Of a stretch of DNA of 14,885 nt, positions 6,120 to 13,448 are shown piece after piece (within the stretch, counting starts at the first letter, position 1; every line of letters begins with the position of its first letter). The DNA lies in NCBI GenBank assembly GCA_012841175.1, contig DUVG01000189.1, forward strand, positions 1 to 14,885, written 5' to 3'. Position numbers and translations under genes: made by a program. This DNA is from Clostridium sp. Its GTDB lineage: Bacteria > Bacillota > Clostridia > Acetivibrionales > Acetivibrionaceae. The notes under the pieces were generated by a model. It ran no database searches. It was not told where the DNA came from and saw only the letters and a program-made list of their open reading frames with translations.

Positions 6120-7037
6120 TTATACATTTTTCTCATTTCTAACCAAGTTTAAAATACATAATTCACAACCTGTGCATATAGAAGCTTTTTCCCAAAAGAC
6201 ATTTTTTATTGTCTCTAATAGTTCTTTGTTTCTAAAGTTTTCAGCTCCATGAATCATTATTTTTCTTGGTGCCATAGTAATAAGAGAACTTACAAGCAAA
6301 TCATCATAGTTGATTTCTTCATTGGCAATATCATTCATAAACTCTTGGATGCATTCATTTGTAATTTCTCTTTTGTTTTCATTTAATAAAATATATTTGT
6401 CATCATATCCAACAACCACGTGTATAGCGTTGAATTTTGGTTCTTGAATATCTACAAAATATCTCAATAAACGAATAAATTCTTTGTACTCCCTCTCCAT
6501 TAAAAAATCATCTACAGCTTTATCCACTATTTCTTCTAAATCTTTCATATATTCCTTTAACCTAAAGTTAACAAAACCCTCTAAAATCAAATTGTTGGCT
6601 CCTTGATAATAATCCAATAATTTGCGTATAATAATGTTTCTTCTTCTTATTTGAAATAAGCTGTTTAAAAAGTTTTTTTCATTGTTTTTTATCGCACATA
6701 CTGCAGTTTTAAATATTTTTCTTTTTTCTACAGAATTAAAATAACAATAATTGTTATTTATAATTCTATAAATTAATTTTTCTTCATATTCTTTAATTAT
6801 ATAGTCAGCCAAAGCACTAGAAATCCCTGCTTTTATTTCATCAAAAATTACAGGCTGTTTTTCTATATCTACTTTGGATAAGTCAATTTTACATTTAACA
6901 GTTATCCTGCCCTCTGAATTAACAAAGTCTTCTACTAAATACTCTATATCAAATTTATTTAGTTCTTCATTTATATAGTCTTTTATATCTTCTGAACTTT
7001 CGCCAGCCTCAATACAAAGAAACTGCATCAACTTCAC
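6120..7037 (-). CDS. ytxC: YtxC-like sporulation protein
   Basis: Member of the YtxC family, found in endospore formers and of unknown biochemical role. The 305-residue protein carries the family's central segment ADYIIKEYEEKLIYRIINNNY followed by YFNSVEKRKI, an alpha-rich middle, and a C-terminal half with FNAIHVVV, LLVSSLITMAPRKIMIHG and a cysteine cluster CTGCELC (Cys288, Cys291, Cys294) that could hold a metal. No membrane segment or signal peptide is seen. The start is uncertain. The longest frame begins with GTG 7037, only 2 bases after AAGGG; TTG 7031 or ATG 7028 fit the ribosome binding site better. A sigma-E-like promoter (7051-7078) lies just upstream. The DUF6873-like gene precedes it on the same strand after 158 bases. 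Confidence 0.8.
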   Translation of the reverse strand: MKLMQFLCIEAGESSEDIKDYINEELNKFDIEYLVEDFVNSEGRITVKCKIDLSKVDIEKQPVIFDEIKAGISSALADYIIKEYEEKLIYRIINNNYCYFNSVEKRKIFKTAVCAIKNNEKNFLNSLFQIRRRNIIIRKLLDYYQGANNLILEGFVNFRLKEYMKDLEEIVDKAVDDFLMEREYKEFIRLLRYFVDIQEPKFNAIHVVVGYDDKYILLNENKREITNECIQEFMNDIANEEINYDDLLVSSLITMAPRKIMIHGAENFRNKELLETIKNVFWEKASICTGCELCILNLVRNEKNV

Positions 7038-7050
7038 ATCCCTTCAAACA

Positions 7051-7078
7051 TAGTATATGTCTTCGTAATTTGTTGTAT
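7051..7078 (-). promoter_or_regulatory. Possible sporulation (sigma-E/K-like) promoter of ytxC
   Basis: On the minus strand ATA (7076-7078) is followed after 16 bases by CATATACTA (7051-7059), resembling mother-cell sigma-E (CATA-type -10) and sigma-K (CATAnnnTA) elements. Its closeness to the GTG 7037 start favours a translation start at 7031 or 7028. Confidence 0.35.
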
Positions 7079-7195
7079 GCAGCAAGCGACACATGCAATC
7101 TTTACCATATTTTTAGCAGCATAATATATTATATGCAAAAAAAAATTCTAAGTTACAATATAAATATCCCTTTAAAAGTATATAACATGAATGTT

Positions 7196-7951
7196 TTAAT
7201 CTGTTAAAAGAGGTATAATAGAACCAACATCCACAGGGTTTTTATTTCCAAGAGAGATTATTTCCATTCCTTTTTTGTGAAGAAAATCACGTATTTTTTT
7301 TTCTGATTTTAATTTTTCAATATTTCCACAAATTGCCCATTTGCATTTATCAATAAGAAAAGTGCTTCCTCCTATAAAACCTTTGTCTAATCCTTCAAGA
7401 ACAATTCTGTCTTCTTCTTCAATTAATAATACATCAAGTCCTTTTTTTTCAGCAATTTTTGCAATTCCTCTATCCATGGTTATTAAAGAATTTTCATCAA
7501 CAACAGATATTGAACACTTTGCATATCCCTGATTAACATGAATAATTTCTATTTCTCTTTTTTTTAAATAGTTCATTATAGCATCATCGGTATATTTTGT
7601 ATTATGAAAAAAATATTTCCCCACCCTAGCCCCATTATAGCAAATGTTTTTTGGATACTTTGAAGCCAATTCACTTTTTCCTTCTAATAATTCAAATCCT
7701 AAATCATATAATTTTTTTAAAATTTTTTTACAAACCCCTGGTGCATAAACAATAGTATTATTTTCTAGATGGTGAAAAAAAATATCCGGGTGATATGAAA
7801 TGGCTGGATACAAAGAGTTTAAGGGTTTTGTCTTTATGTAATCAATTTTAAGTAACATAAGTTTTTCTTCTATATCATGTTCTATTCTGCCATCAACTAA
7901 AACTAAATTTACTTTTTTTTTAGGTAAATTAGGAATTTCTAAAAAACTCAT
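7196..7951 (-). CDS. DUF6873-like protein, GME (guanidino-modifying enzyme) fold
   Basis: Unknown function; 251 residues without signal peptide or membrane segments. I recognise a clostridial family predicted to have the pentein/GME fold of arginine deiminase and DDAH. Visible marks are YHPDIFFH (53-60), NGARVG (106-111), VNQGYAKCSISVVDENSLITMDRG split around residues 139-162, GFIGGSTFLID (191-201) and the final NPVDVGSIIPL. The His-Pro-Asp segment and the Gly-Tyr-Ala-Lys-Cys-Ser segment are conserved-looking, but I see no Cys near the C-terminus where DDAH-type enzymes carry their nucleophile, so activity is open. ATG 7951 has GGGAG 11 bases upstream; the closer AAGGGG is only one base away, so ribosome-binding spacing is unusual. 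It precedes ytxC on the same strand, without overlap. Confidence 0.65.
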   Translation of the reverse strand: MSFLEIPNLPKKKVNLVLVDGRIEHDIEEKLMLLKIDYIKTKPLNSLYPAISYHPDIFFHHLENNTIVYAPGVCKKILKKLYDLGFELLEGKSELASKYPKNICYNGARVGKYFFHNTKYTDDAIMNYLKKREIEIIHVNQGYAKCSISVVDENSLITMDRGIAKIAEKKGLDVLLIEEEDRIVLEGLDKGFIGGSTFLIDKCKWAICGNIEKLKSEKKIRDFLHKKGMEIISLGNKNPVDVGSIIPLLTD

Positions 7952-8024
7952 ACCCCTTTAATCTCCCATCTTATAAGACAATTTAGAATAATTTTTAAAA
8001 TAAAATAATTTATGCTTTTTAGTA

Positions 8025-8050
8025 GGACAAGATACCTGTCCCCTCCTTCT
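8025..8050 (-). other. Small hairpin with an unused Shine-Dalgarno-like sequence
   Basis: In the leader of the DUF6873-like gene, GGACA/TGTCC (8025-8029 with 8037-8041) forms a 5-bp stem directly after AAGGAGGGG on the minus strand. Only a three-codon frame (TTG TCC TAC stop) follows. It may be a remnant of a lost gene start or a short palindromic repeat of the REP kind. Confidence 0.3.
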
Positions 8051-8101
8051 TACATAATATATAAATATATATCATATATAAATTATTATACAATTATTTT
8101 T

Positions 8102-8130
8102 TTGTACTGCAACAAAAATAACATTATAAA
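8102..8130 (+). promoter_or_regulatory. Sigma-A-type promoter upstream of the DUF1540 gene
   Basis: TTGTAC (8102-8107) is followed after exactly 17 bases by TATAAA (8125-8130). Transcription would start near 8137, directly in front of two hairpins and about 200 bases before the DUF1540 start codon. Confidence 0.45.
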
Positions 8131-8141
8131 AAAATGCTACT

Positions 8142-8172
8142 AACTAATAATTTCTATATGAAATTGTTAGTT
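8142..8172 (+). repeat. Leader hairpin 1 (13-bp inverted repeat)
   Basis: AACTAATAATTTC (8142-8154) pairs with GAAATTGTTAGTT (8160-8172) around TATAT. The one non-Watson-Crick position is a G-U pair on the plus strand but a C-A mismatch on the minus strand, which favours plus-strand RNA. Confidence 0.65.
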
Positions 8173-8180
8173 GTTCAAAT

Positions 8181-8212
8181 AAATGGGCTGTTGTAAATCA
8201 ACAGCCCCATTT
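8181..8212. repeat. Leader hairpin 2 (terminator-like stem)
   Basis: AAATGGGCTGTTG (8181-8193) pairs with CAACAGCCCCATTT (8199-8212) with one bulged C and a TAAAT loop. It is GC-rich for the region and terminator-like, but the T-run is only three bases. It lies between divergent genes, so it terminates no visible gene and may act on a short leader transcript. Confidence 0.6.
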
Positions 8213-8336
8213 CATGCCTTGGAGCAATATATTATTTATAACTTTATTTAACTTTATATATTTGCAACTTTTGTGGAACAATACTAACACATTGAAATAT
8301 TTTTATATATTAAACGCTTTTATCAGGAGTGGAGTT

Positions 8337-8489
8337 ATGACAACGATAAACTGCTCGTCAAACTGTATTTACCAAGTCGATGGTAAGTGTACACTTGATA
8401 TTGTTAGTAAAAACTCAACTTCAGTAAAATCTAATTGTATTTTTTTTGAAGAAAAGGTTTTCAAAAAAAGCCAAAAAGAGGTTATCTGA
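8337..8489 (+). CDS. DUF1540-type small cysteine-rich protein
   Basis: A 50-residue soluble protein with Cys6-x3-Cys10-x7-Cys18-x15-Cys34 and the pattern NC-IY-x-DGKC...NCIFFE, matching the DUF1540 group of small clostridial proteins that older annotations mislabel 'hydroxymyristoyl-ACP dehydratase'. The four cysteines suggest metal binding; the role is unknown. The ATG at 8337 is chosen because AGGAG lies 7 bases upstream. The longer in-frame start at 8214 lacks a ribosome binding site and adds an unlikely hydrophobic N-terminus encoded by AT-rich leader. The stop codon lies within the left arm of its terminator. A promoter (8102-8130) and two hairpins precede it. Confidence 0.8.
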   Translation: MTTINCSSNCIYQVDGKCTLDIVSKNSTSVKSNCIFFEEKVFKKSQKEVI

Positions 8490-8512
8490 CATATGTCAGA
8501 TAACTTCCTTTT
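8478..8512 (+). terminator. Terminator of the DUF1540 gene
   Basis: A perfect 24-base palindrome (8481-8504, arm GTTATCTGACAT) extended by a few pairs and followed by TTCCTTTT. The TGA stop codon of the gene lies in its left arm. Confidence 0.75.
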
Positions 8513-8521
8513 ACGGAAAAT

Positions 8522-8540
8522 ATGCTAGTTAACTAAGCAT
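8522..8540. repeat. Operator-like palindrome before the DUF378 gene
   Basis: ATGCT and AGCAT flank the 8-base palindrome AGTTAACT, with one extra A in the right half. It lies 138 bases upstream of the DUF378 start. No clear promoter was found next to it, although a lone TTGACA occurs at 8569-8574. Confidence 0.35.
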
Positions 8541-8677
8541 CAGAGTATTAGAAACAATCATACTTTCCTTGACAATTACAAGAAAAATAAAAACTTTTTT
8601 CTATGAATTAATGAATAATTATAAGGAGAGAATAATATATCGTAACATAGTTTTTCAAAACAAAAGGAGTTGTAGTT

Positions 8678-8905
8678 ATGAATAGAACGGTCTTAGACAG
8701 AATAGCTCTTGTTCTTGTTATTATAGGCGCAATAAACTGGCTCCTGATAGGATTTCGTGGTTATAATTTAGTTGCTGAAGTAGCATCTTTAATTGGTATG
8801 GGTTCTTCATTTTTAAGAATTATATATTCTATAGTTGGTCTTTCAGGACTTTATGCCATAAGTTTATTGTTCAGAGAGGCAGAGCCTGCAAAAGAACAAG
8901 CATAA
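8678..8905 (+). CDS. DUF378 (YuzA-like) small membrane protein
   Basis: A 75-residue protein with two hydrophobic helices at about residues 8-26 and 46-65, joined by the loop RGYNLVAEVAS, and a short charged tail. The segment GAINWLLIGF near the end of helix 1 and the RIIYSIVGLSGLYAI segment are the DUF378 pattern; B. subtilis YuzA belongs here. The function is unknown. ATG 8678 is preceded by AAAGGAG with 9-base spacing. It has its own terminator (8915-8947), so it appears to be a single-gene unit. The upstream spacer also holds an unused AAGGAG at 8622-8627 that leads to no reading frame. Confidence 0.82.
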   Translation: MNRTVLDRIALVLVIIGAINWLLIGFRGYNLVAEVASLIGMGSSFLRIIYSIVGLSGLYAISLLFREAEPAKEQA

Positions 8906-8914
8906 CATCTTAAA

Positions 8915-8947
8915 GGGAGGGGCTAATTTCAAAGCCCCTTCATTTTT
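8915..8947 (+). terminator. Terminator of the DUF378 gene
   Basis: AGGGGCT (8918-8924) pairs with AGCCCCT (8933-8939), extended by GG/TC, with loop AATTTCAA and TTTTT at 8943-8947. It could also help stop yebC transcription from the other strand. Confidence 0.8.
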
Positions 8948-8983
8948 AGCCCTTTTCTATTTATGATAAATTATGACTTAAAA

Positions 8984-9721
8984 TCACTCTTCTTCTGGCA
9001 TTTCCCAATTGTGATAAACCTTTTGAACATCATCTAAATCTTCTAAGTGATCAATAAGCTTTTCCATTAGTTGAATATGTTTTTCATCTGTAAGCTTTGT
9101 TGTTGTTTGAGGAATCATTTCTAAATCAGCAGATAAAAGTTCAACTTGAATTTTTTCAAGTGCTTCTCTCACATTAGAAAAATCGCTAGGATCTGTTATT
9201 ATTTCATAATATTCTTCTTCTACATTAAAATCTTCTGCACCTGCTTCTAATGCTTCCATCATCAACTCATCTTCACTTTTGTCAACAGATTTGTCTATAA
9301 TTATTAATCCTTTTTTATCAAACATAAAGGATACACAACCAGAAGTTCCTAAATTCCCACCATATTTATCAAAATAATGTCTTACATCTGCAGCTGTTCT
9401 ATTTCTGTTATCTGTAGCTGCCTCTACAATTACAGCTACACCCCCTGGACCATAGCCTTCATATGCAATTTCTTCGTAGTCTGCACCATCTGCATCTCCA
9501 GAAGCCTTTTTTATGCTTCTCATAATTGTATCATTCGGCATATTTGCACTTTTTGCCTTGGCAATAACATCTCTAAGTTTAGAATTAACTTCTGGATCAG
9601 GTCCTCCACTTTTTACTACAATAGCAATCTCTCTGCCAATTTTGGTGAATTCCTTGCCTTTTTTAGCATCTGATTTTTCTTTCCTATGTTTAATGTTTGA
9701 CCATTTTGAATGCCCAGCCAT
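8984..9721 (-). CDS. yebC: YebC/TACO1-family translation factor
   Basis: Member of the YebC/PmpR/TACO1 family, long described as a transcriptional regulator and more recently tied to relief of ribosome stalling on proline-rich stretches; both are family knowledge. The 245 residues match the family length. The N-terminus AGHSKWSNIKHRK is the family signature, followed by FTKIGREI, the YEGYGPGGVAVIVEAATDNRNRTAADVRH core and the acidic FNVEEEYYEI region. The ATG start has AGGAGG 6 bases upstream. It is a single-gene unit here, convergent with the DUF378 gene and divergent from the histidine kinase. Unlike many bacteria, no ruvC/ruvAB genes lie beside it within the window. Confidence 0.96.
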   Translation of the reverse strand: MAGHSKWSNIKHRKEKSDAKKGKEFTKIGREIAIVVKSGGPDPEVNSKLRDVIAKAKSANMPNDTIMRSIKKASGDADGADYEEIAYEGYGPGGVAVIVEAATDNRNRTAADVRHYFDKYGGNLGTSGCVSFMFDKKGLIIIDKSVDKSEDELMMEALEAGAEDFNVEEEYYEIITDPSDFSNVREALEKIQVELLSADLEMIPQTTTKLTDEKHIQLMEKLIDHLEDLDDVQKVYHNWEMPEEE

Positions 9722-9912
9722 AAAAAACCTCCTGTATTTAAAATCAATGTTTATATAAATTATAATATTAATATCAGAATTTATAAAGGCATTTACTAAA
9801 GTTTATTCTTTATTTCCAAAAAATTTTATGGGTAATACAAAAATCTATTTACATATTGAGATATTTTGTATAAAATGTTTATGACAATTTATGTTCTACT
9901 AGCTAACATATG

Positions 9913-9947
9913 TAACTTATGTTATGTTGTATGTTTTATGTAAGTTA
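9913..9947. promoter_or_regulatory. Inverted repeat upstream of the histidine kinase gene
   Basis: TAACTTA (9913-9919) and TAAGTTA (9941-9947) are reverse complements, each preceded by ATG-rich sequence. They lie 40-75 bases before the kinase start and could be a regulator site. A weak promoter match (TTTACA 9848-9853, TATAAA 9869-9874, 15-base spacer) lies upstream. Confidence 0.3.
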
Positions 9948-9986
9948 ATACAGTATTTTGAATATTATGAAAAGGATTGATGTTTC

Positions 9987-11147
9987 TTGCATAACAAAAT
10001 TAGTATGCCTATATCTTTAAAAATATTTGTAATTTTTCTATTAACCTTTTTAATAGTTATAAATATAATATCCTTTACTTTTATAATGCCTTTTGAAAAA
10101 TCCATTGTATATGCGCTAAAATCCTTTCTTCCTCTATCTGTCTCTGACAAATTTTGTCTACTGTTGGTGTTAAACATTAGTTTTTTTATTTTTCTCTTTG
10201 CACTTTTTTATAATCTAAATAAGAAAACAAATACATTGGTTCAAAAATATGAGGATGAGAAAAAAAGGCTAATTGAGCAGCATAAACAAGAAATAGAGAA
10301 AAAAAATCAATACATAAAAAAACTTTCTGCTATTGGTAAAGAGACAGCAAAAGCAAATGCTGAAAAAAGTGAGTTTTTTTATAATATTTCTCATGAACTC
10401 AAAACGCCTTTAACTGTAATATTAGGTGCCATTCAACTTATAGATCAAAAAAATTCGCATATAGTTACTGAAAAAAGATATTCCTCTAGACAGTTTCTTG
10501 TTATAAAACAAAACTGTTATAGGCTATTGCGATTAATAAACAATGTGTTAGATATTAGCCGTATAGAATCTGGATACATAAAAACAAATACTTCAAACTG
10601 CAATATTGTATATTTAGTTGAAGAAATAACCCAATCTGTGGTTCCTTATGCACAGCAAAAAAACTTATATTTAGAATTTGACACTTCAGCAGAAGAAATT
10701 ATGGCTTGTGTAGATATTGATAAATTTGACAGAATACTTCTAAACCTTTTGTCAAATGCAATTAAGTATACAGAACCTGGTGGAAAAATTTCTGTAAATG
10801 TATCTCAAGAAAAAGATGCTTTTTTAATAAAAGTATCTGATACTGGAATAGGCATTCCTAAAAAAAGAATTAATAATATATTTAAAAGATATCAGCAAAT
10901 AAAAAATTCCCTTACAACAGGGATTGAAGGAAGTGGAATAGGTCTTTCAATTGTAAAATCATTTGTAGAGCTCCACAACGGCACCATTGAAGTAAATAGC
11001 ATTCTCAATAAGGGAAGTGAGTTTTTGATAAAAATACCAATTAAAAAGAATTGCATTACACATGAAAATAATTATAGGCGCGAAAACAATGATAGAATTA
11101 TAGATTCTATAAAAATAGAGTTTTCAGATATTTACTCTACTTATTAA
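9987..11147 (+). CDS. Orphan membrane sensor histidine kinase
   Basis: A 386-residue sensor kinase. Two membrane helices (about 11-33 and 56-76) enclose only about 20 outside residues, so it has no folded extracellular sensor and may sense a membrane or internal signal. A charged coiled-coil-like stretch (80-125) leads to the phospho-acceptor site SHELKTPL (His136). The ATP-binding domain has NLLSN (253-257), DTGIGI (285-290) and GSGIGL (315-320), all intact. A 30-residue polar tail (about 355-386) extends past the catalytic domain. There is no response regulator next to it. The start is TTG 9987, with AAAGGA 10 bases upstream; ATG 9980 is out of frame and stops at once. Its 3' end overlaps the convergent CoA-binding gene by 11 bases. 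Confidence 0.9.
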   Translation: MHNKISMPISLKIFVIFLLTFLIVINIISFTFIMPFEKSIVYALKSFLPLSVSDKFCLLLVLNISFFIFLFALFYNLNKKTNTLVQKYEDEKKRLIEQHKQEIEKKNQYIKKLSAIGKETAKANAEKSEFFYNISHELKTPLTVILGAIQLIDQKNSHIVTEKRYSSRQFLVIKQNCYRLLRLINNVLDISRIESGYIKTNTSNCNIVYLVEEITQSVVPYAQQKNLYLEFDTSAEEIMACVDIDKFDRILLNLLSNAIKYTEPGGKISVNVSQEKDAFLIKVSDTGIGIPKKRINNIFKRYQQIKNSLTTGIEGSGIGLSIVKSFVELHNGTIEVNSILNKGSEFLIKIPIKKNCITHENNYRRENNDRIIDSIKIEFSDIYSTY

Positions 11148-11511
11148 GGGACATAAGAACGCATGCTTTAACAGCATTTATACCCTTTTTATCTATTAAG
11201 TTGATAATTTCATCATTATAAGTTCCTGGCTGGAGCCATATATTTTCAACACCAAGGTTTGCAGCCTCTTCAATTACTGTTTTTCCTATATTAGGAGAAA
11301 CAACCATATTTATAACATCTGGTTTTTCTGGAAGCAAGGATAAATTGCTATAACATTTGTCCCCTTCTATTACTTGGTATTTAGGATTTACAGGGTACAC
11401 TTTATACCCAAATGTCTTTAATTTCTTATAAATCATATTTCCGTATTTTTCAGCATTTTCATTTGCACCAACAACTGCCCAAACTTTTTTTTCTAACATT
11501 TTTTCTTCCAA
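11137..11511 (-). CDS. CoA-binding domain protein (YccU-like)
   Basis: A 124-residue single-domain Rossmann-fold protein of the CoA_binding_2 type. Residues 10-20 (VWAVVGANENA) form the first strand and loop, followed by KLKTFGYKVYPVNPKY, VINMVVSP and NIWLQPGTYNDEI, all typical of this group. The exact role is unknown; CoA binding is family knowledge. TTG 11511 is the start: AGGAGG lies 9 bases upstream, while the in-frame ATG four codons later is too far away. The stop codon of the preceding YigZ-family gene (TAG 11527-11529) runs into this ribosome binding site (TAGAGGAGG), so the two form an operon and translation is likely coupled. The 3' end overlaps the histidine kinase gene on the other strand. 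Confidence 0.87.
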   Translation of the reverse strand: MEEKMLEKKVWAVVGANENAEKYGNMIYKKLKTFGYKVYPVNPKYQVIEGDKCYSNLSLLPEKPDVINMVVSPNIGKTVIEEAANLGVENIWLQPGTYNDEIINLIDKKGINAVKACVLMSLNK

Positions 11512-11526
11512 TATAAAAATCCTCCT

Positions 11527-12177
11527 CTAAACTATCAGCTTCCCCTGTGCATCAAGGGAAATATAACTTTTATTTCCTGGTTCTATTATGCATCTTGCAT
11601 TTGTTGCTTCATTAACTAATTTTATTAAATTCTCCAGTTCTTCTTCTCCTACAAGTACTATTATCTCCACATCTTGTTCATATATTATATCTTTTATAAT
11701 ATAATCTTTTGAAATAAGCATATTTTGTGTTTTCCCAAATAAATCATACTCAACCACAATATTAACTTCAACACACAATTTTTTTGTTATAATCTCGGCC
11801 TCTTCAATTGCTAAAGAAGCACTTTTCCCATATGCTCGGACAAGTCCTGCTGCTCCTAACAATGTACCTCCAAAGTATCTAGTAACAACAACAACTAAAT
11901 CCCGTACTTCCATCCTTTTTATAACTTCTAGTATGGGTAAACCTGCTGTTCCCGAAGGCTCTCCATCATCACTAAATCTTTGTATAGTACTGCTTCCTCC
12001 TATATAATAAGAGTATACATTGTGGGTGGCATCCCAGTTTTTTGTTTTTATCTCATTAATAAAACTTAGTGCCTCTTCTTCACTTGATACAGGCATAGCC
12101 GATGCAATAAATCTTGATTTTTTTTCTTCTAACTCAGCTACTGCATGTTTTAAAACCGTCTTATATTGTTTATCCAA
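11527..12177 (-). CDS. yigZ: YigZ/IMPACT family protein
   Basis: Member of the YigZ (B. subtilis YvyE) family related to eukaryotic IMPACT/YIH1; its molecular role in bacteria is not settled. The 216 residues match the usual length. The N-terminal UPF0029 domain shows KKSRFIA (19-25), WDATHNVYSY (48-57), the hallmark SDDGEPSGTAGLPIL (69-83) and RYFGGTLLGAAGLVRAYG (100-117). The C-terminal part (about 130-200) fits the DUF1949 ferredoxin-like domain. The start is TTG 12177 with AAAGGTGA about 7 bases upstream. It is the first gene of a two-gene operon with the CoA-binding protein. Confidence 0.93.
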   Translation of the reverse strand: MDKQYKTVLKHAVAELEEKKSRFIASAMPVSSEEEALSFINEIKTKNWDATHNVYSYYIGGSSTIQRFSDDGEPSGTAGLPILEVIKRMEVRDLVVVVTRYFGGTLLGAAGLVRAYGKSASLAIEEAEIITKKLCVEVNIVVEYDLFGKTQNMLISKDYIIKDIIYEQDVEIIVLVGEEELENLIKLVNEATNARCIIEPGNKSYISLDAQGKLIV

Positions 12178-12818
12178 AATAAATCACCTTTAAACATTTA
12201 ATTTTTAAATCTTAATATAATTGTACCTGATATAGCAAAAATGTAAAACTACAATTCTTTTTACCATCTTAAATTTTAAAACAAATATTGTTTATGTGCA
12301 AAATACACAAAAGAAATTAAAATCCAGGAATTTTTTTGTTTATTTTGCGAATTGCAAGTTTTTTTAAGATATTGCAAAATAAATATATAAGAAATATAAA
12401 AGCTAAAGGTTGCAATGACTTTTAAAAAATAAAAATATATATTTATAAATCTTGCATTAACCTTTGTACTATAATATGGAGTAACAATCATTCTATTTAT
12501 TACTGTTTTATATATAATGATATTTAGCTACTGTTTGTAATATTTTTTTAATAACCCCTTTATTGCTGATGTTGTATATTGCTAGTAATTAAATTTCATT
12601 GCACCTTTTTCCATATTTGAGTCAATTCTTTTGAGCCAATTTTTTTATTTTGTTAAAATTAAACGTTAATTTTCCGATTTAAATAATATAACTTTGTAGC
12701 AAATTTTTTTATACTATATCTAAGTTTTTGGTATAATAAAACAATTGATAATTAGAAAAAAATATGAGAACATTATCTTAGATACTTTTATTTATCTAAA
12801 ACTTAAGGAGTCCTACTT
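12178..12818. other. AT-rich intergenic interval, no supported gene
   Basis: This 641-base spacer has no reading frame with a ribosome binding site. A 71-codon minus-strand frame at 12276-12491 has none and looks like AT-rich chance. AAAGGTT (12405-12411) and AACCTTT (12459-12465) are reverse complements flanking TGCAATG/TTGCATT and may be a loose dyad. The right end holds the promoter (12729-12737) and a leader hairpin TTAGATA/TATCTAA (12778-12784 with 12793-12799) for the gene at 12819. Confidence 0.5.
12729..12737 (+). promoter_or_regulatory. Extended -10 promoter for the gene at 12819
   Basis: TGGTATAAT gives TG-n-TATAAT 82 bases before the start codon. The -35 region is weak. Confidence 0.5.
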
Positions 12819-13382
12819 ATGAAAAAAAGTTTTTTTCAAAAACTATATACCTTTGACAAAAAAACCAAAACTTATTTAATAGAAGTATCTCTTGATGATT
12901 ATGGTGATGTTTTTGACGACTGGGATCCATCCCCTTTTAAGAAAAGAGATATTGAAGATGAGTTTAGCGATTTTGTTCTAGACTCTTCAGTAGACATTCC
13001 CCTAGCCTATGAAATTACTCTGGTGCTTTATTTGCCCAAAGACAAAAAGGATGAGAAAAAGGAATCCACTTTAATATCTGCTTTTCATAATTATTACGAA
13101 TATGCTATATATAGACATAAAAGAGCTAATACAAATTTAAATAATAGAACTGTTTTTTATTTATGTCTTTCCCTCTTTCTTCTTACTATAGGATACTTTT
13201 TTTCCTGGGATACTGAGAACATATTATTTAATGTTGTACACGAAGGTATCTTTGTTGGAGGTTGGGTTTTTTTGTGGGAGTTTTTCACAAATATATTTAT
13301 AAAAAAAAGAGAATTCCGCAGACAATATAGACTATATAAAAGACTGTTACAATCTGAAATTAGATTTGAATATATAAATTAA
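12819..13382 (+). CDS. Membrane protein of unknown function with DDWDPSPFKKRD motif
   Basis: I do not recognise a named family. The 187-residue protein has a soluble N-terminal part and two membrane helices near the C-terminus (about 111-129 and 140-161), followed by a basic stretch KKREFRRQYRLYKRLL. The most distinctive segment is YLIEVSLDDYGDVFDDWDP continuing into SPFKKRDIEDEF (19-49), then SSVDIPLAYEITLVLYLP (56-73). A similar 'DDY.D.F.DWDP.P.K.RD' pattern seems familiar from other Firmicutes and Bacteroidetes proteins, but I cannot name it. The basic C-terminus suggests the soluble parts face the cytoplasm. ATG 12819 has AAGGAG 8 bases upstream. It is a single-gene unit. Confidence 0.75.
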   Translation: MKKSFFQKLYTFDKKTKTYLIEVSLDDYGDVFDDWDPSPFKKRDIEDEFSDFVLDSSVDIPLAYEITLVLYLPKDKKDEKKESTLISAFHNYYEYAIYRHKRANTNLNNRTVFYLCLSLFLLTIGYFFSWDTENILFNVVHEGIFVGGWVFLWEFFTNIFIKKREFRRQYRLYKRLLQSEIRFEYIN

Positions 13383-13406
13383 ATTTCCCACCACAAATTT
13401 ATTAGA

Positions 13407-13448
13407 ATTGGCTAATGAGAATTTTAGATAAAATTTTTATTAGCCAAT
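13407..13448. terminator. Inverted repeat downstream of the 12819 gene
   Basis: ATTGGCTAAT (13407-13416) and ATTAGCCAAT (13439-13448) are exact reverse complements, with an inner AATTTT/AAAATT pairing. It lies 24 bases past the stop codon. It abuts a second, stronger hairpin whose left arm supplies a T-run at 13461-13468, so it may act as the plus-strand terminator. Confidence 0.55.

Noticed and set aside
8214..8336. N-terminal extension of the DUF1540 protein
   Set aside because: The ATG at 8214 lies just after a hairpin without a ribosome binding site, and family members are about 40-60 residues and begin near the first cysteine.
9377..9758. Plus-strand cysteine-rich frames opposite yebC
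   Set aside because: Antisense shadows of yebC; the apparent Cys pattern comes from the complementary codons.
12276..12491. 71-codon minus-strand reading frame, hydrophobic and aromatic-rich
   Set aside because: No ribosome binding site, no family pattern, and the base composition is that of the AT-rich spacer around it.
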